Shown: piece after piece, positions 21,907 to 31,436 of the stretch
Layout: each line of letters begins with the position of its first letter
Position numbering within the stretch: the stretch's first letter is position 1
NCBI RefSeq assembly: GCF_003026455.1
Contig: NZ_PYMB01000004.1
Location: forward strand, 62,001 to 126,000
DNA from: Photobacterium rosenbergii
Lineage (GTDB): Bacteria > Pseudomonadota > Gammaproteobacteria > Enterobacterales > Vibrionaceae
Direction of reading: 5' to 3'
Length of the DNA: 64,000 nucleotides
Notes under the pieces: model-generated
What the model saw: only the letters and a program-made list of their open reading frames with translations
Told to the model about the DNA's origin: nothing
The model's database searches: none
Position numbers and translations under genes: made by a program

Positions 21907-22635
21907 TTAAGGCTGAAAATCACGTGTTTCCAGCTCGCAACCCTGCGGGGTACAAACCAATACAGAGCCATGATCATACCAGTCTCCGAGCACAATCCGG
22001 CGTGCGTCTTCGCCGTTGACAGACAGGGTATGTATATCAGGGCGATGGGTATGGCCGTGGATCATCTGGTTGACCCCAAGCTCTGCCATAACATGGACAA
22101 CCTCCCCTGGGATAACATCCATAATGGCTTGGCTTTTAGCCTGGTTGGTCTGGCTGCTACCACTTCGCATCTTCTCCCCAATGCGCTGGCGATAGCTTAG
22201 TGGCAGGCGGAAAAACAACCATTGGATAAAGCGGTTGTGTACCTTTTTGCGGTAGCGCTGGTAGCCTTCATCCAAGGTGCACAAGGTGTCGCCGTGCAGG
22301 ATTAGGGTCGGGGTCCCGTAGAGATCAACCACTGTGTGTTCAGGTAGGAGTTCGACGCCGGTTTCTTGGCTAAATCGCTTGCCTATCAGGAAATCACGGT
22401 TGCCGTGGATGAAGTAGCAAGGCACACCGCTATCGGTAAGATGCCGGAAGGCTGTTTTTATTTGCTGGTGGAACGGGGAATCATCATCATCGCCAATCCA
22501 CATTTCAAACAGATCGCCCAATACATAAAGGGCATCAATGCCTCGTGCCTCGTTGGACATAAATTGAAGGAAACAGGCGGTGATATCAGGCCTGTCGGCA
22601 CTCAGGTGCAGATCGGAAATAAAAAGTGTGGTCAT
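21907..22635 (-). CDS. lpxH: UDP-2,3-diacylglucosamine diphosphatase
   Basis: A 242-residue calcineurin-like phosphoesterase that hydrolyses UDP-2,3-diacylglucosamine to lipid X in lipid A synthesis at the inner membrane. Metal-binding motifs are FISDLHLS, VLGDLFEMWIGDD, IHGNRDFLIG, LHGDTLC and HGHTHRP. The ATG at 22635 (MTTLFISDLHL) aligns with the E. coli start, but a hairpin lies just upstream. A GTG at 22653 has AAAGGG eight bases before it and would add six residues, so the start is not certain. It is co-directional with ppiB and 40 bases behind it. Confidence 0.95.
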   Translation of the reverse strand: MTTLFISDLHLSADRPDITACFLQFMSNEARGIDALYVLGDLFEMWIGDDDDSPFHQQIKTAFRHLTDSGVPCYFIHGNRDFLIGKRFSQETGVELLPEHTVVDLYGTPTLILHGDTLCTLDEGYQRYRKKVHNRFIQWLFFRLPLSYRQRIGEKMRSGSSQTNQAKSQAIMDVIPGEVVHVMAELGVNQMIHGHTHRPDIHTLSVNGEDARRIVLGDWYDHGSVLVCTPQGCELETRDFQP

Positions 22636-22642
22636 AGGAGGG

Positions 22643-22666
22643 AAGGGTGGCACAACGGCCACCCTT
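22643..22666 (-). promoter_or_regulatory. strong stem-loop between ppiB and lpxH
   Basis: The perfect stem AAGGGTGGC / GCCACCCTT (9 bp) with loop ACAACG on the plus strand occupies the whole short gap between the ppiB stop and the lpxH ATG. There is no U tract. It could attenuate readthrough, protect the ppiB message, or cover an lpxH start region. Confidence 0.6.
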
Positions 22667-22675
22667 TGTGAAGCA

Positions 22676-23173
22676 TTACTCTTCGATAGTTACGTTGTTG
22701 ATAACAACTTCTTCTACCGGTACGTCCTGGTGTACGTAGCCCCAGTTACCCGTTGCTACGCCTTTGATTTTGTTCACTACGTCCATGCCTTCAACGACTT
22801 CAGCAAATACGCAGTAACCCCAACCGTCAGGTGTTTCTGATTTGAAGTCTAGGAATTTGTTGTCGTTCACGTTGATGAAGAACTGAGAGCTAGCAGAATG
22901 CGGCTCCATAGTACGTGCCATAGCCAGTGTACCCACTTTGTTGCTTAGGCCGTTGCTTGCTTCGTTTTTGATTGGTGCACGAGTTTCTTTCTCTTCCATG
23001 CCAGAAGCCATGCCGCCGCCCTGGATCATGAAACCATCGATAACGCGGTGGAACAAAGTACCGTTGTAGAAACCGTCACGGCAGTACTGTAGGAAGTTTG
23101 CACAGGTCTCAGGTGCTTTTTCAGTGTTTAGTTGGATTTTGATGTCACCAAAAGTAGTGTGAAGCGTTACCAT
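22676..23173 (-). CDS. ppiB: peptidyl-prolyl cis-trans isomerase B (cyclophilin)
   Basis: A 165-residue cytosolic cyclophilin. The catalytic core [14 protein letters not shown] (about residues 40-53) contains the Phe-His-Arg catalytic set, and [11 protein letters not shown] lies near residues 95-105. There is no signal peptide, so it is PpiB rather than periplasmic PpiA. It accelerates proline isomerisation during folding. AAAGGA precedes the ATG. It lies upstream of lpxH, an arrangement also known in E. coli. Confidence 0.97.
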   Translation of the reverse strand: MVTLHTTFGDIKIQLNTEKAPETCANFLQYCRDGFYNGTLFHRVIDGFMIQGGGMASGMEEKETRAPIKNEASNGLSNKVGTLAMARTMEPHSASSQFFINVNDNKFLDFKSETPDGWGYCVFAEVVEGMDVVNKIKGVATGNWGYVHQDVPVEEVVINNVTIEE

Positions 23174-23492
23174 GAGCTTGTCCTTTAAATAGGTGTATAT
23201 TGCTTTAAATATCGGATTCTATCTTACCCGGCCTAGCCGTCAATAATAACCGTTAGAGTTAGCAAACTCTGTGATAAATAGGCGAAATATTGACCTTTTG
23301 CTTAACTATAGAATATGTGTGAAAGCTTGGCACCATGGACTATGGTCGTAGAGGCTGAGCGATTGCGGCAGTATCCTTAGCGATATTGTTGCAGAATCGT
23401 CCCGATGGCGTGATTTTCCTTGCTATAGGCAGCCAATAAAGGTGTAATTACCCTCTTGAATTGTAACCCCACCAAATGAGTATTGAAGAGAC
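23174..23492. other. divergent promoter region ppiB / cysS
   Basis: About 320 bases without a coding region between divergent ppiB and cysS. A TTGACC at about 23291 is a possible -35, but no well-spaced -10 was convincing. No riboswitch or T-box features were recognised. Confidence 0.4.
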
Positions 23493-24869
23493 ATGTTGAA
23501 GATCTATAACTCACTGACAAGACAGAAAGAGGAATTTAAACCCATCCAGCCAGGTAAAGTTGGCATGTATGTCTGTGGGGTTACCATCTACGATTTGTGT
23601 CACATCGGTCACGGCCGTACGTTTGTGTCATTCGATGTGGTTTCGCGTTACCTGCGTTACTCGGGTTACGATCTGACATTTGTTCGTAACATCACCGACA
23701 TTGATGACAAGATCATCAAGCGTGCAGCGGAAAATGGCGAAAGCTGTGATTCATTGACCGAGCGCCTGATTGGCGAAATGCACGCCGACTTCGATGCATT
23801 AGGCATGAAGCGCCCGGATATCGAACCTCGTGCGACTGAGTTCATTGCCGAGATTATCACTATGTGTGAGCGCCTGATTGAGCGTGGCTTCGCTTACGTG
23901 GCGGACAATGGCGATGTGATGTTCGAAGTGAGCAAGTTCGATGAATACGGCAAGCTGTCTAAGCAAGACCTTGACCAACTACAGGCCGGTGCTCGCGTTG
24001 ATATCGAAACAGCCAAGCGTAGCCCGCTTGATTTCGTGCTTTGGAAGATGTCTAAGCCGGGTGAGCCAACTTGGGAATCTCCTTGGGGCGCAGGCCGTCC
24101 TGGCTGGCACATCGAATGTTCTGCAATGAACTCGGCTATCCTTGGCGATCATTTCGATATCCATGGTGGTGGTTCTGATCTGCAGTTCCCGCACCATGAG
24201 AATGAAATTGCCCAGTCTTGCTGTGCAACGGGTTCACAGTACGTGAACACTTGGATGCACAGCGGCATGGTAATGGTTGACCGTGAAAAGATGTCAAAAT
24301 CACTGGGTAACTTCTTCACTATCCGTGATGTGCTGGGTCACTACGATGCTGAAACCGTGCGTTACTTCCTGATGTCTGGTCACTACCGCAGCCAGCTGAA
24401 CTACAGCGAAGAAAACCTCAAGCAAGCCCGTTCAGCCCTTGAGCGCCTGTATACGTCACTGCGTGGCCTAGATACATCTGTTGCTGCTGCTGGCGGTGAC
24501 GAGTTTATCGCACGCTTCAAAGAAGCGATGGACGATGATTTCAACACGCCAGAGGCTTACTCTGTGCTGTTTGATATGGCGCGTGAGATCAACCGCCTTA
24601 AAGCGGAAGATATCAATGCGGCATCTGCACTGGGCGCACGTATGAGTGAGTTGGCAGATGTACTTGGCCTATTGGCGCAAGAGCCTGAAGCTTTCTTGCA
24701 AGGTGGCCCTGATGAAGACGTCGCTGAAATCGAAGCGCTTATCCAGCAGCGTCTGGATGCCCGTGCAGCAAAAGACTGGGCAGCGGCTGATGAAGCGCGC
24801 GACAAGCTGACCGCAATGGGTATCATCCTGGAAGACGGCCCTCAAGGTACAACTTGGCGCCGTAAGTAA
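23493..24869 (+). CDS. cysS: cysteinyl-tRNA synthetase
   Basis: A 458-residue class Ia synthetase charging tRNA-Cys. The HIGH-type motif is in [13 protein letters not shown] (about residues 36-48), and KMSKSLGN (about 265-272) is the KMSKS loop. The zinc ligands include the cysteine in MYVCGVT, Cys in HIECSAMN and the His in HHENEIAQS. Length is typical. It is monocistronic with a strong terminator. Confidence 0.98.
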   Translation: MLKIYNSLTRQKEEFKPIQPGKVGMYVCGVTIYDLCHIGHGRTFVSFDVVSRYLRYSGYDLTFVRNITDIDDKIIKRAAENGESCDSLTERLIGEMHADFDALGMKRPDIEPRATEFIAEIITMCERLIERGFAYVADNGDVMFEVSKFDEYGKLSKQDLDQLQAGARVDIETAKRSPLDFVLWKMSKPGEPTWESPWGAGRPGWHIECSAMNSAILGDHFDIHGGGSDLQFPHHENEIAQSCCATGSQYVNTWMHSGMVMVDREKMSKSLGNFFTIRDVLGHYDAETVRYFLMSGHYRSQLNYSEENLKQARSALERLYTSLRGLDTSVAAAGGDEFIARFKEAMDDDFNTPEAYSVLFDMAREINRLKAEDINAASALGARMSELADVLGLLAQEPEAFLQGGPDEDVAEIEALIQQRLDARAAKDWAAADEARDKLTAMGIILEDGPQGTTWRRK

Positions 24870-24894
24870 AGAATAACCTTCTTTGAATTAACTA

Positions 24895-24923
24895 AGCCGG
24901 AGTGAAAACTCCGGCTTTTTTTA
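24895..24923 (+). terminator. terminator after cysS
   Basis: The stem AGCCGGAGT / ACTCCGGCT with a GAAA tetraloop is followed by seven Ts. Confidence 0.93.
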
Positions 24924-25090
24924 TGCCTTACAATCAAAAATTACATCAAGATCACCATTCGAAACTTATATGCTCAGTTTCGAGCGCTGTTGATCACACA
25001 TAGCGAAAGTCATGCTACTGAAATATTAGCGAATCATTATTATGCTTTTACAAATCAAGACAATGACAACGCATTGACTAGGACATAATA

Positions 25091-26173
25091 ATGAAAACAG
25101 CTTTCCTTGCTGCCATGATTGGCAGTGCCCTACTTGCTTCCCCAAGCTTTGCCCAAACCGGCACTAATGAAACCAGCAGTGATAAAGTGGTTGTCGCCCA
25201 CCGCGGGGCTTCCGGTTACCTACCGGAGCATACCTTAGCTGCCAAAGCATTGGCCTATGCCATGAAGCCGGATTACATCGAGCAGGATGTCGTCATGACT
25301 AAAGATGACAGACTGGTCGTGCTGCATGATCACTACCTTGACCGTGTGACCAATGTTGCCGAGGTGTTCCCCGACCGTGCCCGTAAGGATGGCCGCTACT
25401 ACGCCATTGATTTTACTCTGGCCGAAATCAAGCAACTGAGCGTGACTGAAGGCTTCAACATCAAAGAGGGTAAGCAGGTGCAGGGTTTCCCTGAGCGCTT
25501 CCCGATGTGGCAGTCAGATTTCAAAGTGCCGACCTTTGAAGAAGAGATCGAAATGATCCATGGCCTGAACAAAACCTTGGGTTATGACATCGGTATCTAC
25601 CCTGAAATCAAAGCGCCTTGGTTCCACCGTCACGAAGGTAAAGACATCAGTGCTGCTGTACTCAAAGTGCTCAAGCAATACGGTTATACCAGCAAAGACA
25701 GTAAGGTGTATTTGCAAACATTCGACTTCAACGAGCTCAAGCGTATCCATGATGAGTTGATGCCGGCAATGGGAATGGATGTCAAACTGGTCCAGCTGAT
25801 GGCTTATACCGACTGGAACGAAACCATGGAATACGGTAAGGACGGTAATGCGCAGCCTTACAGCTATGACTGGATGTTCGAGCCAAACGGCATGGCTACG
25901 GTTGGCAAATATGCTGACGGTATCGGTCCTTGGAAGTCGATGGTGGTGTCTGATGAGTCAACCAAGGGCAATATCAAGCTTACGGGCTTGGTCAAGGCTG
26001 CCCATGAAGCTGGCATGCAGGTACACCCATATACGTTCCGATCTGATGAGGGGCGTATCCCGGCCTACGCCAATGACTTCAACGATATGCTAGATATTTT
26101 CTACAACACCGCCGATGTAGACGGGGTGTTTACCGACTTCCCAGATAAAGCGGTGAACTTCCTGCATAACTAG
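25091..26173 (+). CDS. glpQ: periplasmic glycerophosphodiester phosphodiesterase
   Basis: A 360-residue enzyme hydrolysing glycerophosphodiesters (deacylated phospholipids) to glycerol 3-phosphate and an alcohol in the periplasm. A signal peptide occupies residues 1-21 (ending SFA). Catalytic and Ca2+-site residues are seen in VAHRGASGYLPEHT (His37, Arg38, Glu46), IEQDVVMTKD (Glu64, Asp66) and VVLHDHYLDR (His79). The C-terminal VDGVFTDFPD is the closing GDPD motif. No glpT transporter is adjacent. A terminator follows. Confidence 0.95.
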   Translation: MKTAFLAAMIGSALLASPSFAQTGTNETSSDKVVVAHRGASGYLPEHTLAAKALAYAMKPDYIEQDVVMTKDDRLVVLHDHYLDRVTNVAEVFPDRARKDGRYYAIDFTLAEIKQLSVTEGFNIKEGKQVQGFPERFPMWQSDFKVPTFEEEIEMIHGLNKTLGYDIGIYPEIKAPWFHRHEGKDISAAVLKVLKQYGYTSKDSKVYLQTFDFNELKRIHDELMPAMGMDVKLVQLMAYTDWNETMEYGKDGNAQPYSYDWMFEPNGMATVGKYADGIGPWKSMVVSDESTKGNIKLTGLVKAAHEAGMQVHPYTFRSDEGRIPAYANDFNDMLDIFYNTADVDGVFTDFPDKAVNFLHN

Positions 26174-26205
26174 CGTTAGCGTGTTAGACACAAATGAGAT
26201 TTGAA

Positions 26206-26234
26206 AACGGCACCCATATAAGGTGCCGTTTTTC
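26206..26234 (+). terminator. terminator after glpQ
   Basis: The stem AACGGCACC / GGTGCCGTT is followed by TTT, 33 bases after the stop. It also lies just beyond the end of the minus-strand ion-channel gene. Confidence 0.82.
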
Positions 26235-26268
26235 TATCTGTACGATCAGTTAAATCTACCCTCTATTT

Positions 26269-27102
26269 TCAGAGGTGTTCAGGTAACTGAGTTCCGCATT
26301 TTTTGCAGAAGTTGGCATCGCTTTCGTGGCCGCTGGCCGAGCAGTTGGTGCAGCGGATCAGCTCACGCTGCGTTTTCATTTCTAGGCTGAGTTCTGCCGT
26401 GATGATCCCGGTAGGAACGGCCAGAATTGAGTAACCGAGTAGCATGGTAAAAGATGCAATGGCTTTTCCCATATCTGTTTGCGGCACAATATCGCCATAA
26501 CCCACGGTAGTAATAGTGACAATAGCCCAATAGATACTGGTGGGAATGCTAGTGAACCCGTTGTCAGGCCCTTCAATGATGTAAAGCAATGAGCCCAGGA
26601 CAGTAACTAATATCGCAACTGTGCTGAAGAATACCAAGATCTTACGCTGAGCCATCAGTAGAGAGCGCAGCAGGATATTGGAGTCTTTGAGGAAGCGTGC
26701 CAGTTTGAGGATGCGGAAGATTCGCATGACCCTGATCAGGCGGATGATAAGTAGGTAGTTTGATCCCGGGAACAGGAAAGCCAGATAGCTGGGTAGGACT
26801 GCAATTAAGTCAATCACCCCGTAAAAACTGCGTGCATAGGCCCACGGCTTGGGAGAGCAGTATAGGCGCAGCGCATATTCAATCGTGAAGAGAATAGTGA
26901 AAACCCATTCGAGAACCGTCAATGCTTCGCTGTATTTGAAATCAACCGAACGGATGGTTGATAGGATCAAGATAAGCTCAGAGCAGAGAATGGCGACAAT
27001 TAATGCGATGTCGAAGTTTCGCCCAGCTTTGGTCTGGGTGCCGAAGATAATTTGATAGAGGCGCTGTTTACGGGTCAGGGTAACCAAAGCGATAGGTCTC
27101 AT
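26269..27102 (-). CDS. voltage-gated potassium channel with C-terminal zinc ribbon
   Basis: A 277-residue six-transmembrane ion channel. S1-S4 span about residues 28-145, with an S4-like arginine series in LIIRLIRVMRIFRILK. The pore helix is followed by the K+ selectivity filter TVGYGD (about residues 201-206), and S6 follows. The last 30 residues hold CTNC...CKKCG, a two-knuckle zinc-ribbon motif after a short helical linker. The channel is expected to be K+-selective in the inner membrane. It is minus strand, downstream of a MarC-family gene. Confidence 0.9.
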   Translation of the reverse strand: MRPIALVTLTRKQRLYQIIFGTQTKAGRNFDIALIVAILCSELILILSTIRSVDFKYSEALTVLEWVFTILFTIEYALRLYCSPKPWAYARSFYGVIDLIAVLPSYLAFLFPGSNYLLIIRLIRVMRIFRILKLARFLKDSNILLRSLLMAQRKILVFFSTVAILVTVLGSLLYIIEGPDNGFTSIPTSIYWAIVTITTVGYGDIVPQTDMGKAIASFTMLLGYSILAVPTGIITAELSLEMKTQRELIRCTNCSASGHESDANFCKKCGTQLPEHL

Positions 27103-27188
27103 TAAATTACGATAAGTGTATAAATAATAAACCTAATTATTGCTGAGGGGTAAGCACTATTGTTCTTTTGTCGAGCGGTGTGACACAA

Positions 27189-27220
27189 GGCCGGAAGCTT
27201 TATTTAAAAGCTATCCGGCC
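27189..27220 (-). terminator. hairpin between the MarC-family gene and the ion-channel gene
   Basis: GGCCGGA / TCCGGCC encloses a second stem AGCTTT / AAAGCT. It lies just after the minus-strand MarC gene. A clear U tract is missing, so termination is only probable. Confidence 0.45.
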
Positions 27221-27265
27221 ATAACGAGGGTTGGAGACGGGTGACTGTTGTTGGCCCCTGCTTTG

Positions 27266-27904
27266 TTAAGCAAGGCCCGGGAACAAGGCACGCAGTCCGT
27301 TGGCTATAAACTCAATACCCAATGCGGCCAGAATCAAACCCATGATACGGGTAATGACGTTGATGCCGGTCTGGCCTAGGAAACGAACGATAATCGGTGC
27401 GGCACGGAACAGCAGCCAACAGCAAAATGCAAAAGCGACAATGGTCACTGCAATGCCTATCGTGCTGCTCATCCCCGGGTAACGTGAACCGTAGACAATA
27501 GTGGAACTAATAGCACCAGGGCCTGCCATTAAAGGCATGGCAAGTGGAACAACACCGATCTGCTCGCGGCTGATAGATTCGGATTTTTCCTGCTTGTTCT
27601 GTTTATCTTCACCGAGCTTACCGCTCATCATCGAAAACGCAATCGTCAGCAGCAGTAGGCCACCGGCAACGCGGAACGAGTCGAGGGATATACTGAACAT
27701 ATCAAGCAAAAGCTGGCCTGCCAGTAGCGAGACTGTCAGGATCACAGCAACGGCAAGGTTGGCTGTCAGGGCTGTTTTATTGCGTTCTTCCGGGCTCATG
27801 TGGCCTGTCAACGAGACGAAGATGGGCATAATCCCGACCGGGTTGACAGCAGCAATCAGGCCGACGAAAAACTGCAGAAAAATGGCTAATTCAAGTGGTT
27901 GCAT
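27266..27904 (-). CDS. MarC / YhgN-family integral membrane protein
   Basis: A 212-residue MarC-family protein with six hydrophobic segments. The N-terminal FVGLIAAVNPVGIMPIFVSL (about residues 13-32) and the central PLAMPLMAGPGAISSTIVYG (about 121-140) are the two family signatures. The family was named for the mar locus but is not shown to cause drug resistance. Its transported substrate is unknown. No strong Shine-Dalgarno precedes the ATG at 27904. Confidence 0.9.
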   Translation of the reverse strand: MQPLELAIFLQFFVGLIAAVNPVGIMPIFVSLTGHMSPEERNKTALTANLAVAVILTVSLLAGQLLLDMFSISLDSFRVAGGLLLLTIAFSMMSGKLGEDKQNKQEKSESISREQIGVVPLAMPLMAGPGAISSTIVYGSRYPGMSSTIGIAVTIVAFAFCCWLLFRAAPIIVRFLGQTGINVITRIMGLILAALGIEFIANGLRALFPGLA

Positions 27905-28442
27905 ATGGAGTTTAGTGCTAATTATGGGAGTTTAGAGCCCAACAGGTACCCAGTGTAGCCAAAGGTCGGAAAATTGTGTCACGGGAAAGCACGACAGAGT
28001 CAGCAAGGCTTGTTCTTCCAATGATCTAACCTTCGATTAAAACAGTATAAACCTGTTGATCGGCGATACTTTAAGCCAATTGTCTGACTTTCACCAATTA
28101 AAAATAGTTATATCTTTCCCTATTTAAAGTTATTTATGAATATCTTGTTGCGCTGGTGTAAATGCCCATGGTATGGGTTATTCTTTGGTGAGCACATTGC
28201 GTGCTACATTAATGAAACAAAACTGAATGCTGATGCTCTGAAAACTGTGATTTAGGTCTCGTTATTGTCTATATATGACAAATTGTGTAGCTTTATTACG
28301 TAATAATATGGCTTGATGTTTGCGTGATTTAGCTTCACTTCGCTGCACTTCAAGCGGTATGGTCACAAATCAACCGCTTAGGTTATTGTTTTTGGGTGAT
28401 ATGGGTCAAAAAATAACAAAGTGTAACTCTAAATGGTTACAA
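27905..28442. other. long non-coding region upstream of adhE
   Basis: Over 500 AT-rich bases without a credible gene, between the MarC-family gene (minus) and the adhE promoter. It contains small inverted repeats such as AGCAC / GTGCT near 28191. No RNA gene was recognised. Additional adhE regulatory sites are plausible. Confidence 0.4.
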
Positions 28443-28484
28443 GTGATCTAAATCAATTTTTTTCGCGGTGTGAAAGAATATAAT
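28443..28484 (+). promoter_or_regulatory. FNR-type site and -10 element of the adhE promoter
   Basis: GTGATCTAAATCAA (28443-28456) matches the FNR consensus TTGATNNNNATCAA in all but the first base. A perfect TATAAT lies at 28479-28484, which predicts transcription start near 28490-28491. That puts the site centre at about -41.5, the class II activator position. Anaerobic activation of adhE by FNR is inferred. The leader carries a small hairpin, AAGGATG / CATCCTT, at 28557-28576. Confidence 0.7.
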
Positions 28485-28612
28485 CAGTTTTGAAAGCAAT
28501 TTACTAAGTATGTGTGTTACCGGTTTTTTGAGCAGGATCGCTCCCGGATAACCCAAAAGGATGTGAACGCATCCTTACTAAAAAGTTTTCAATCTTAAGT
28601 TAGGAGTTAACT

Positions 28613-31312
28613 ATGCCTGTTACTAATATGGCTGAACTAGATGCAATGGTTGCACGCGTTAAAGCGGCTCAGAAAGAGTTTGCGACTTACTCTCAGGAGC
28701 AAGTAGACAAAATCTTCCGTGCTGCATCTCTAGCGGCTAACCAAGCACGTATTCCTCTAGCGCAACAAGCGGTAGAAGAGTCAGGTATGGGTATCGTCGA
28801 AGATAAGGTTATTAAAAACCACTTCGCTTCAGAATTTATCTACAACAAATACAAAGACGAGCAGACCTGTGGCATCCTTGAAGAGGATGACAACCTAGGT
28901 ACTATGACTATCGCAGAGCCAGTGGGTATCATCTGTGGTATCGTACCAACCACAAACCCAACCTCTACTGCTATCTTCAAATCTCTAATCTCTCTAAAAA
29001 CCCGTAACGGTATCATCTTCTCGCCACACCCACGTGCGAAGAACTCTACCAACGATGCAGCTAAATTGGTTCTAGAAGCGGCTATCGCTGCTGGTGCACC
29101 AAAAGACATCATCGGTTGGATCGACCAGCCATCTGTAGAGCTTTCAAACGCACTGATGAAGCATGATGACATCGCACTTATCCTTGCAACTGGTGGTCCA
29201 GGCATGGTTAAAGCAGCTTACTCCTCTGGTAAGCCAGCAATCGGTGTAGGTGCGGGTAACGTTCCAGTGGTTATTGACGAAACTGCAGACGTTAAGCGTG
29301 CTGTTGCTTCTATCCTGATGTCTAAGACTTTCGATAACGGCGTAGTGTGTGCTTCTGAGCAGGCTGCAATCGTTGTTGACGAAGTATACGACGAAGTAAA
29401 AGAGCGTTTCGCTTCTCACAAAGCTTACGTTCTATCTAAGGCAGAAGCTGAGAAAGTACGTAAAGTACTGCTTATCGACGGCAACCTGAACGCGAAAATC
29501 GTAGGCCAGCCAGCTCCAGCTATCGCTGAAATGGCAGGCGTTAAAGTTCCAGCTGACACCAAGGTACTTGTAGGTGAAGGTCTGGGCAAAGTGTCTTACG
29601 ACGATGCATTCGCTCACGAGAAACTATCTCCAACTCTAGGTCTATTCCGCGCTGACAACTTCGAAGACGCTGTTGAGCAGGCTGTGACTATGGTTGAAAT
29701 CGGTGGTATCGGCCACACATCTGGTCTTTACACTAACCAAGACGTGAATGCAGACCGCATCCGCTACTTCGGCGACAAGCTGAAGACTGCACGTATTCTT
29801 GTAAACATCCCTACTACTCACGGTGGTATCGGTGACCTGTACAACTTCAACGTTGCACCGTCTCTAACACTGGGTTGTGGTTCATGGGGTGGTAACTCTA
29901 TCTCTGAGAACGTAGGTCCTAAGCACCTTATCAACAAGAAAACTGTAGCTAAGCGAGCTGAAAACATGTTGTGGCACAAACTACCTAAGTCAATCTACTT
30001 CCGTCGTGGTAGCCTGCCAATCGCGCTTGGCGACCTAGAAGGCAAGAAACGTGCGTTCCTTGTAACTGACCGTTTCCTATTCAACAACGGTTACGCTGAC
30101 GATGTAGTACAGCTACTTAAAGCGCAAGGCATTGAAGTTCAGGTATTCTTCGATGTAGAAGCAGATCCTACTCTATCTGTGGTAGAGAAAGGTGCAGCTG
30201 CAATGCAAAGCTTCCAGCCAGACGTTATTCTAGCTCTTGGTGGTGGTTCACCGATGGATGCTGCGAAGATCATGTGGGTAATGTACGAGCACCCAGAAAC
30301 ACACTTCGAAGAACTAGCAATGCGCTTTATGGATATCCGTAAGCGTATCTACAAGTTCCCGAAAATGGGTAAGAAAGCAGAACTAGTATGTATCACTACT
30401 ACTTCTGGTACAGGTTCTGAAGTAACTCCATTTGCGGTTGTTACCGATGACAAGACTGGTGCTAAATACCCTCTAGCGGACTACGAGCTAACTCCACAGA
30501 TGGCTATCGTTGATGCCAACCTTGTGATGAACATGCCTAAGTCGCTAACAGCGTTCGGTGGTTACGATGCAGTAACTCACGCCCTAGAAGCTTACGTTTC
30601 TGTTCTTGCGAACGAATACTCTGACGGTCAGGCTCTACAAGCTCTTAAGATGCTTAAAGAATACCTACCATCAAGCTACGCAAATGGTGCTAACGACCCA
30701 ATTGCTCGTGAGAAAGTACACAACGCAGCAACTATCGCTGGTATCGCGTTTGCCAACGCCTTCCTAGGTGTTTGTCACTCAATGGCGCACAAAGTAGGTG
30801 CTGAGTTCCACGTACCTCACGGTCTTGCTAACGCACTACTTATCTCTAACGTTGTTCGTTACAACGCGAACGACAACCCAACTAAGCAGACTGCATTCTC
30901 TCAGTACGACCGTCCACAGGCACGCCGTCGTTACGCAGAAGTTGCTGACCACCTAGGCCTATCTCAGGAAGGTGACCGCACTGCACAGAAGATCGAGCGT
31001 CTACTTGCATGGTTGGATGAGCTGAAAGTTAACCTAGAAATCCCAATGTCTATCCAGGCTGCGGGTGTTGCTGAGTCTGACTTCCTAGCGAAGCTTGACG
31101 AGCTAGCGGTTGAAGCGTTCGATGACCAGTGTACTGGTGCGAACCCACGCTACCCTCTAATTGCTGAGCTGAAAGAAGTTCTACTAGCTTCTTACTACGG
31201 TAAGGCGTTTGTTGAAGGTGAAACTTTCGAAGGCACAACGGTCATCAAGAAGAAAGAAGACCAGGAAGCTGTGAAAGCACCAAAAGCTAAAAAAGAGAAA
31301 GCAGAAGCTTAA
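28613..31312 (+). CDS. adhE: bifunctional acetaldehyde-CoA / alcohol dehydrogenase
   Basis: An 899-residue fusion that reduces acetyl-CoA to acetaldehyde and then to ethanol, regenerating NAD+ in fermentation; family members form spirosomes. The N-terminal aldehyde dehydrogenase domain (about 1-440) has its catalytic cysteine in GVVCASEQ (about residue 246). The C-terminal iron-dependent alcohol dehydrogenase (about 450-870) has GGGSPMDAAK, TTSGTGSEVTPF and the metal-binding HSMAHKVGAEFHVPHG. The tail is lysine- and alanine-rich. Codon use is very uniform, as in highly expressed genes. A strong terminator follows. Confidence 0.98.
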   Translation: MPVTNMAELDAMVARVKAAQKEFATYSQEQVDKIFRAASLAANQARIPLAQQAVEESGMGIVEDKVIKNHFASEFIYNKYKDEQTCGILEEDDNLGTMTIAEPVGIICGIVPTTNPTSTAIFKSLISLKTRNGIIFSPHPRAKNSTNDAAKLVLEAAIAAGAPKDIIGWIDQPSVELSNALMKHDDIALILATGGPGMVKAAYSSGKPAIGVGAGNVPVVIDETADVKRAVASILMSKTFDNGVVCASEQAAIVVDEVYDEVKERFASHKAYVLSKAEAEKVRKVLLIDGNLNAKIVGQPAPAIAEMAGVKVPADTKVLVGEGLGKVSYDDAFAHEKLSPTLGLFRADNFEDAVEQAVTMVEIGGIGHTSGLYTNQDVNADRIRYFGDKLKTARILVNIPTTHGGIGDLYNFNVAPSLTLGCGSWGGNSISENVGPKHLINKKTVAKRAENMLWHKLPKSIYFRRGSLPIALGDLEGKKRAFLVTDRFLFNNGYADDVVQLLKAQGIEVQVFFDVEADPTLSVVEKGAAAMQSFQPDVILALGGGSPMDAAKIMWVMYEHPETHFEELAMRFMDIRKRIYKFPKMGKKAELVCITTTSGTGSEVTPFAVVTDDKTGAKYPLADYELTPQMAIVDANLVMNMPKSLTAFGGYDAVTHALEAYVSVLANEYSDGQALQALKMLKEYLPSSYANGANDPIAREKVHNAATIAGIAFANAFLGVCHSMAHKVGAEFHVPHGLANALLISNVVRYNANDNPTKQTAFSQYDRPQARRRYAEVADHLGLSQEGDRTAQKIERLLAWLDELKVNLEIPMSIQAAGVAESDFLAKLDELAVEAFDDQCTGANPRYPLIAELKEVLLASYYGKAFVEGETFEGTTVIKKKEDQEAVKAPKAKKEKAEA

Positions 31313-31348
31313 TCATTGTTTAGCTAGCGCACTTTAGACTACCTATTT

Positions 31349-31374
31349 AGCCCGCCATTTTGGCGGGCTTTTTT
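31349..31374 (+). terminator. terminator after adhE
   Basis: The stem AGCCCGCCA / TGGCGGGCT with loop TTT is followed by TTTTT. Confidence 0.92.
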
Positions 31375-31436
31375 ATTGGGTCGAAAAGGGGATAGCGTAA
31401 TAGGGGGAATAAAGAAGCAGGAAAAATTGAGGAAGA

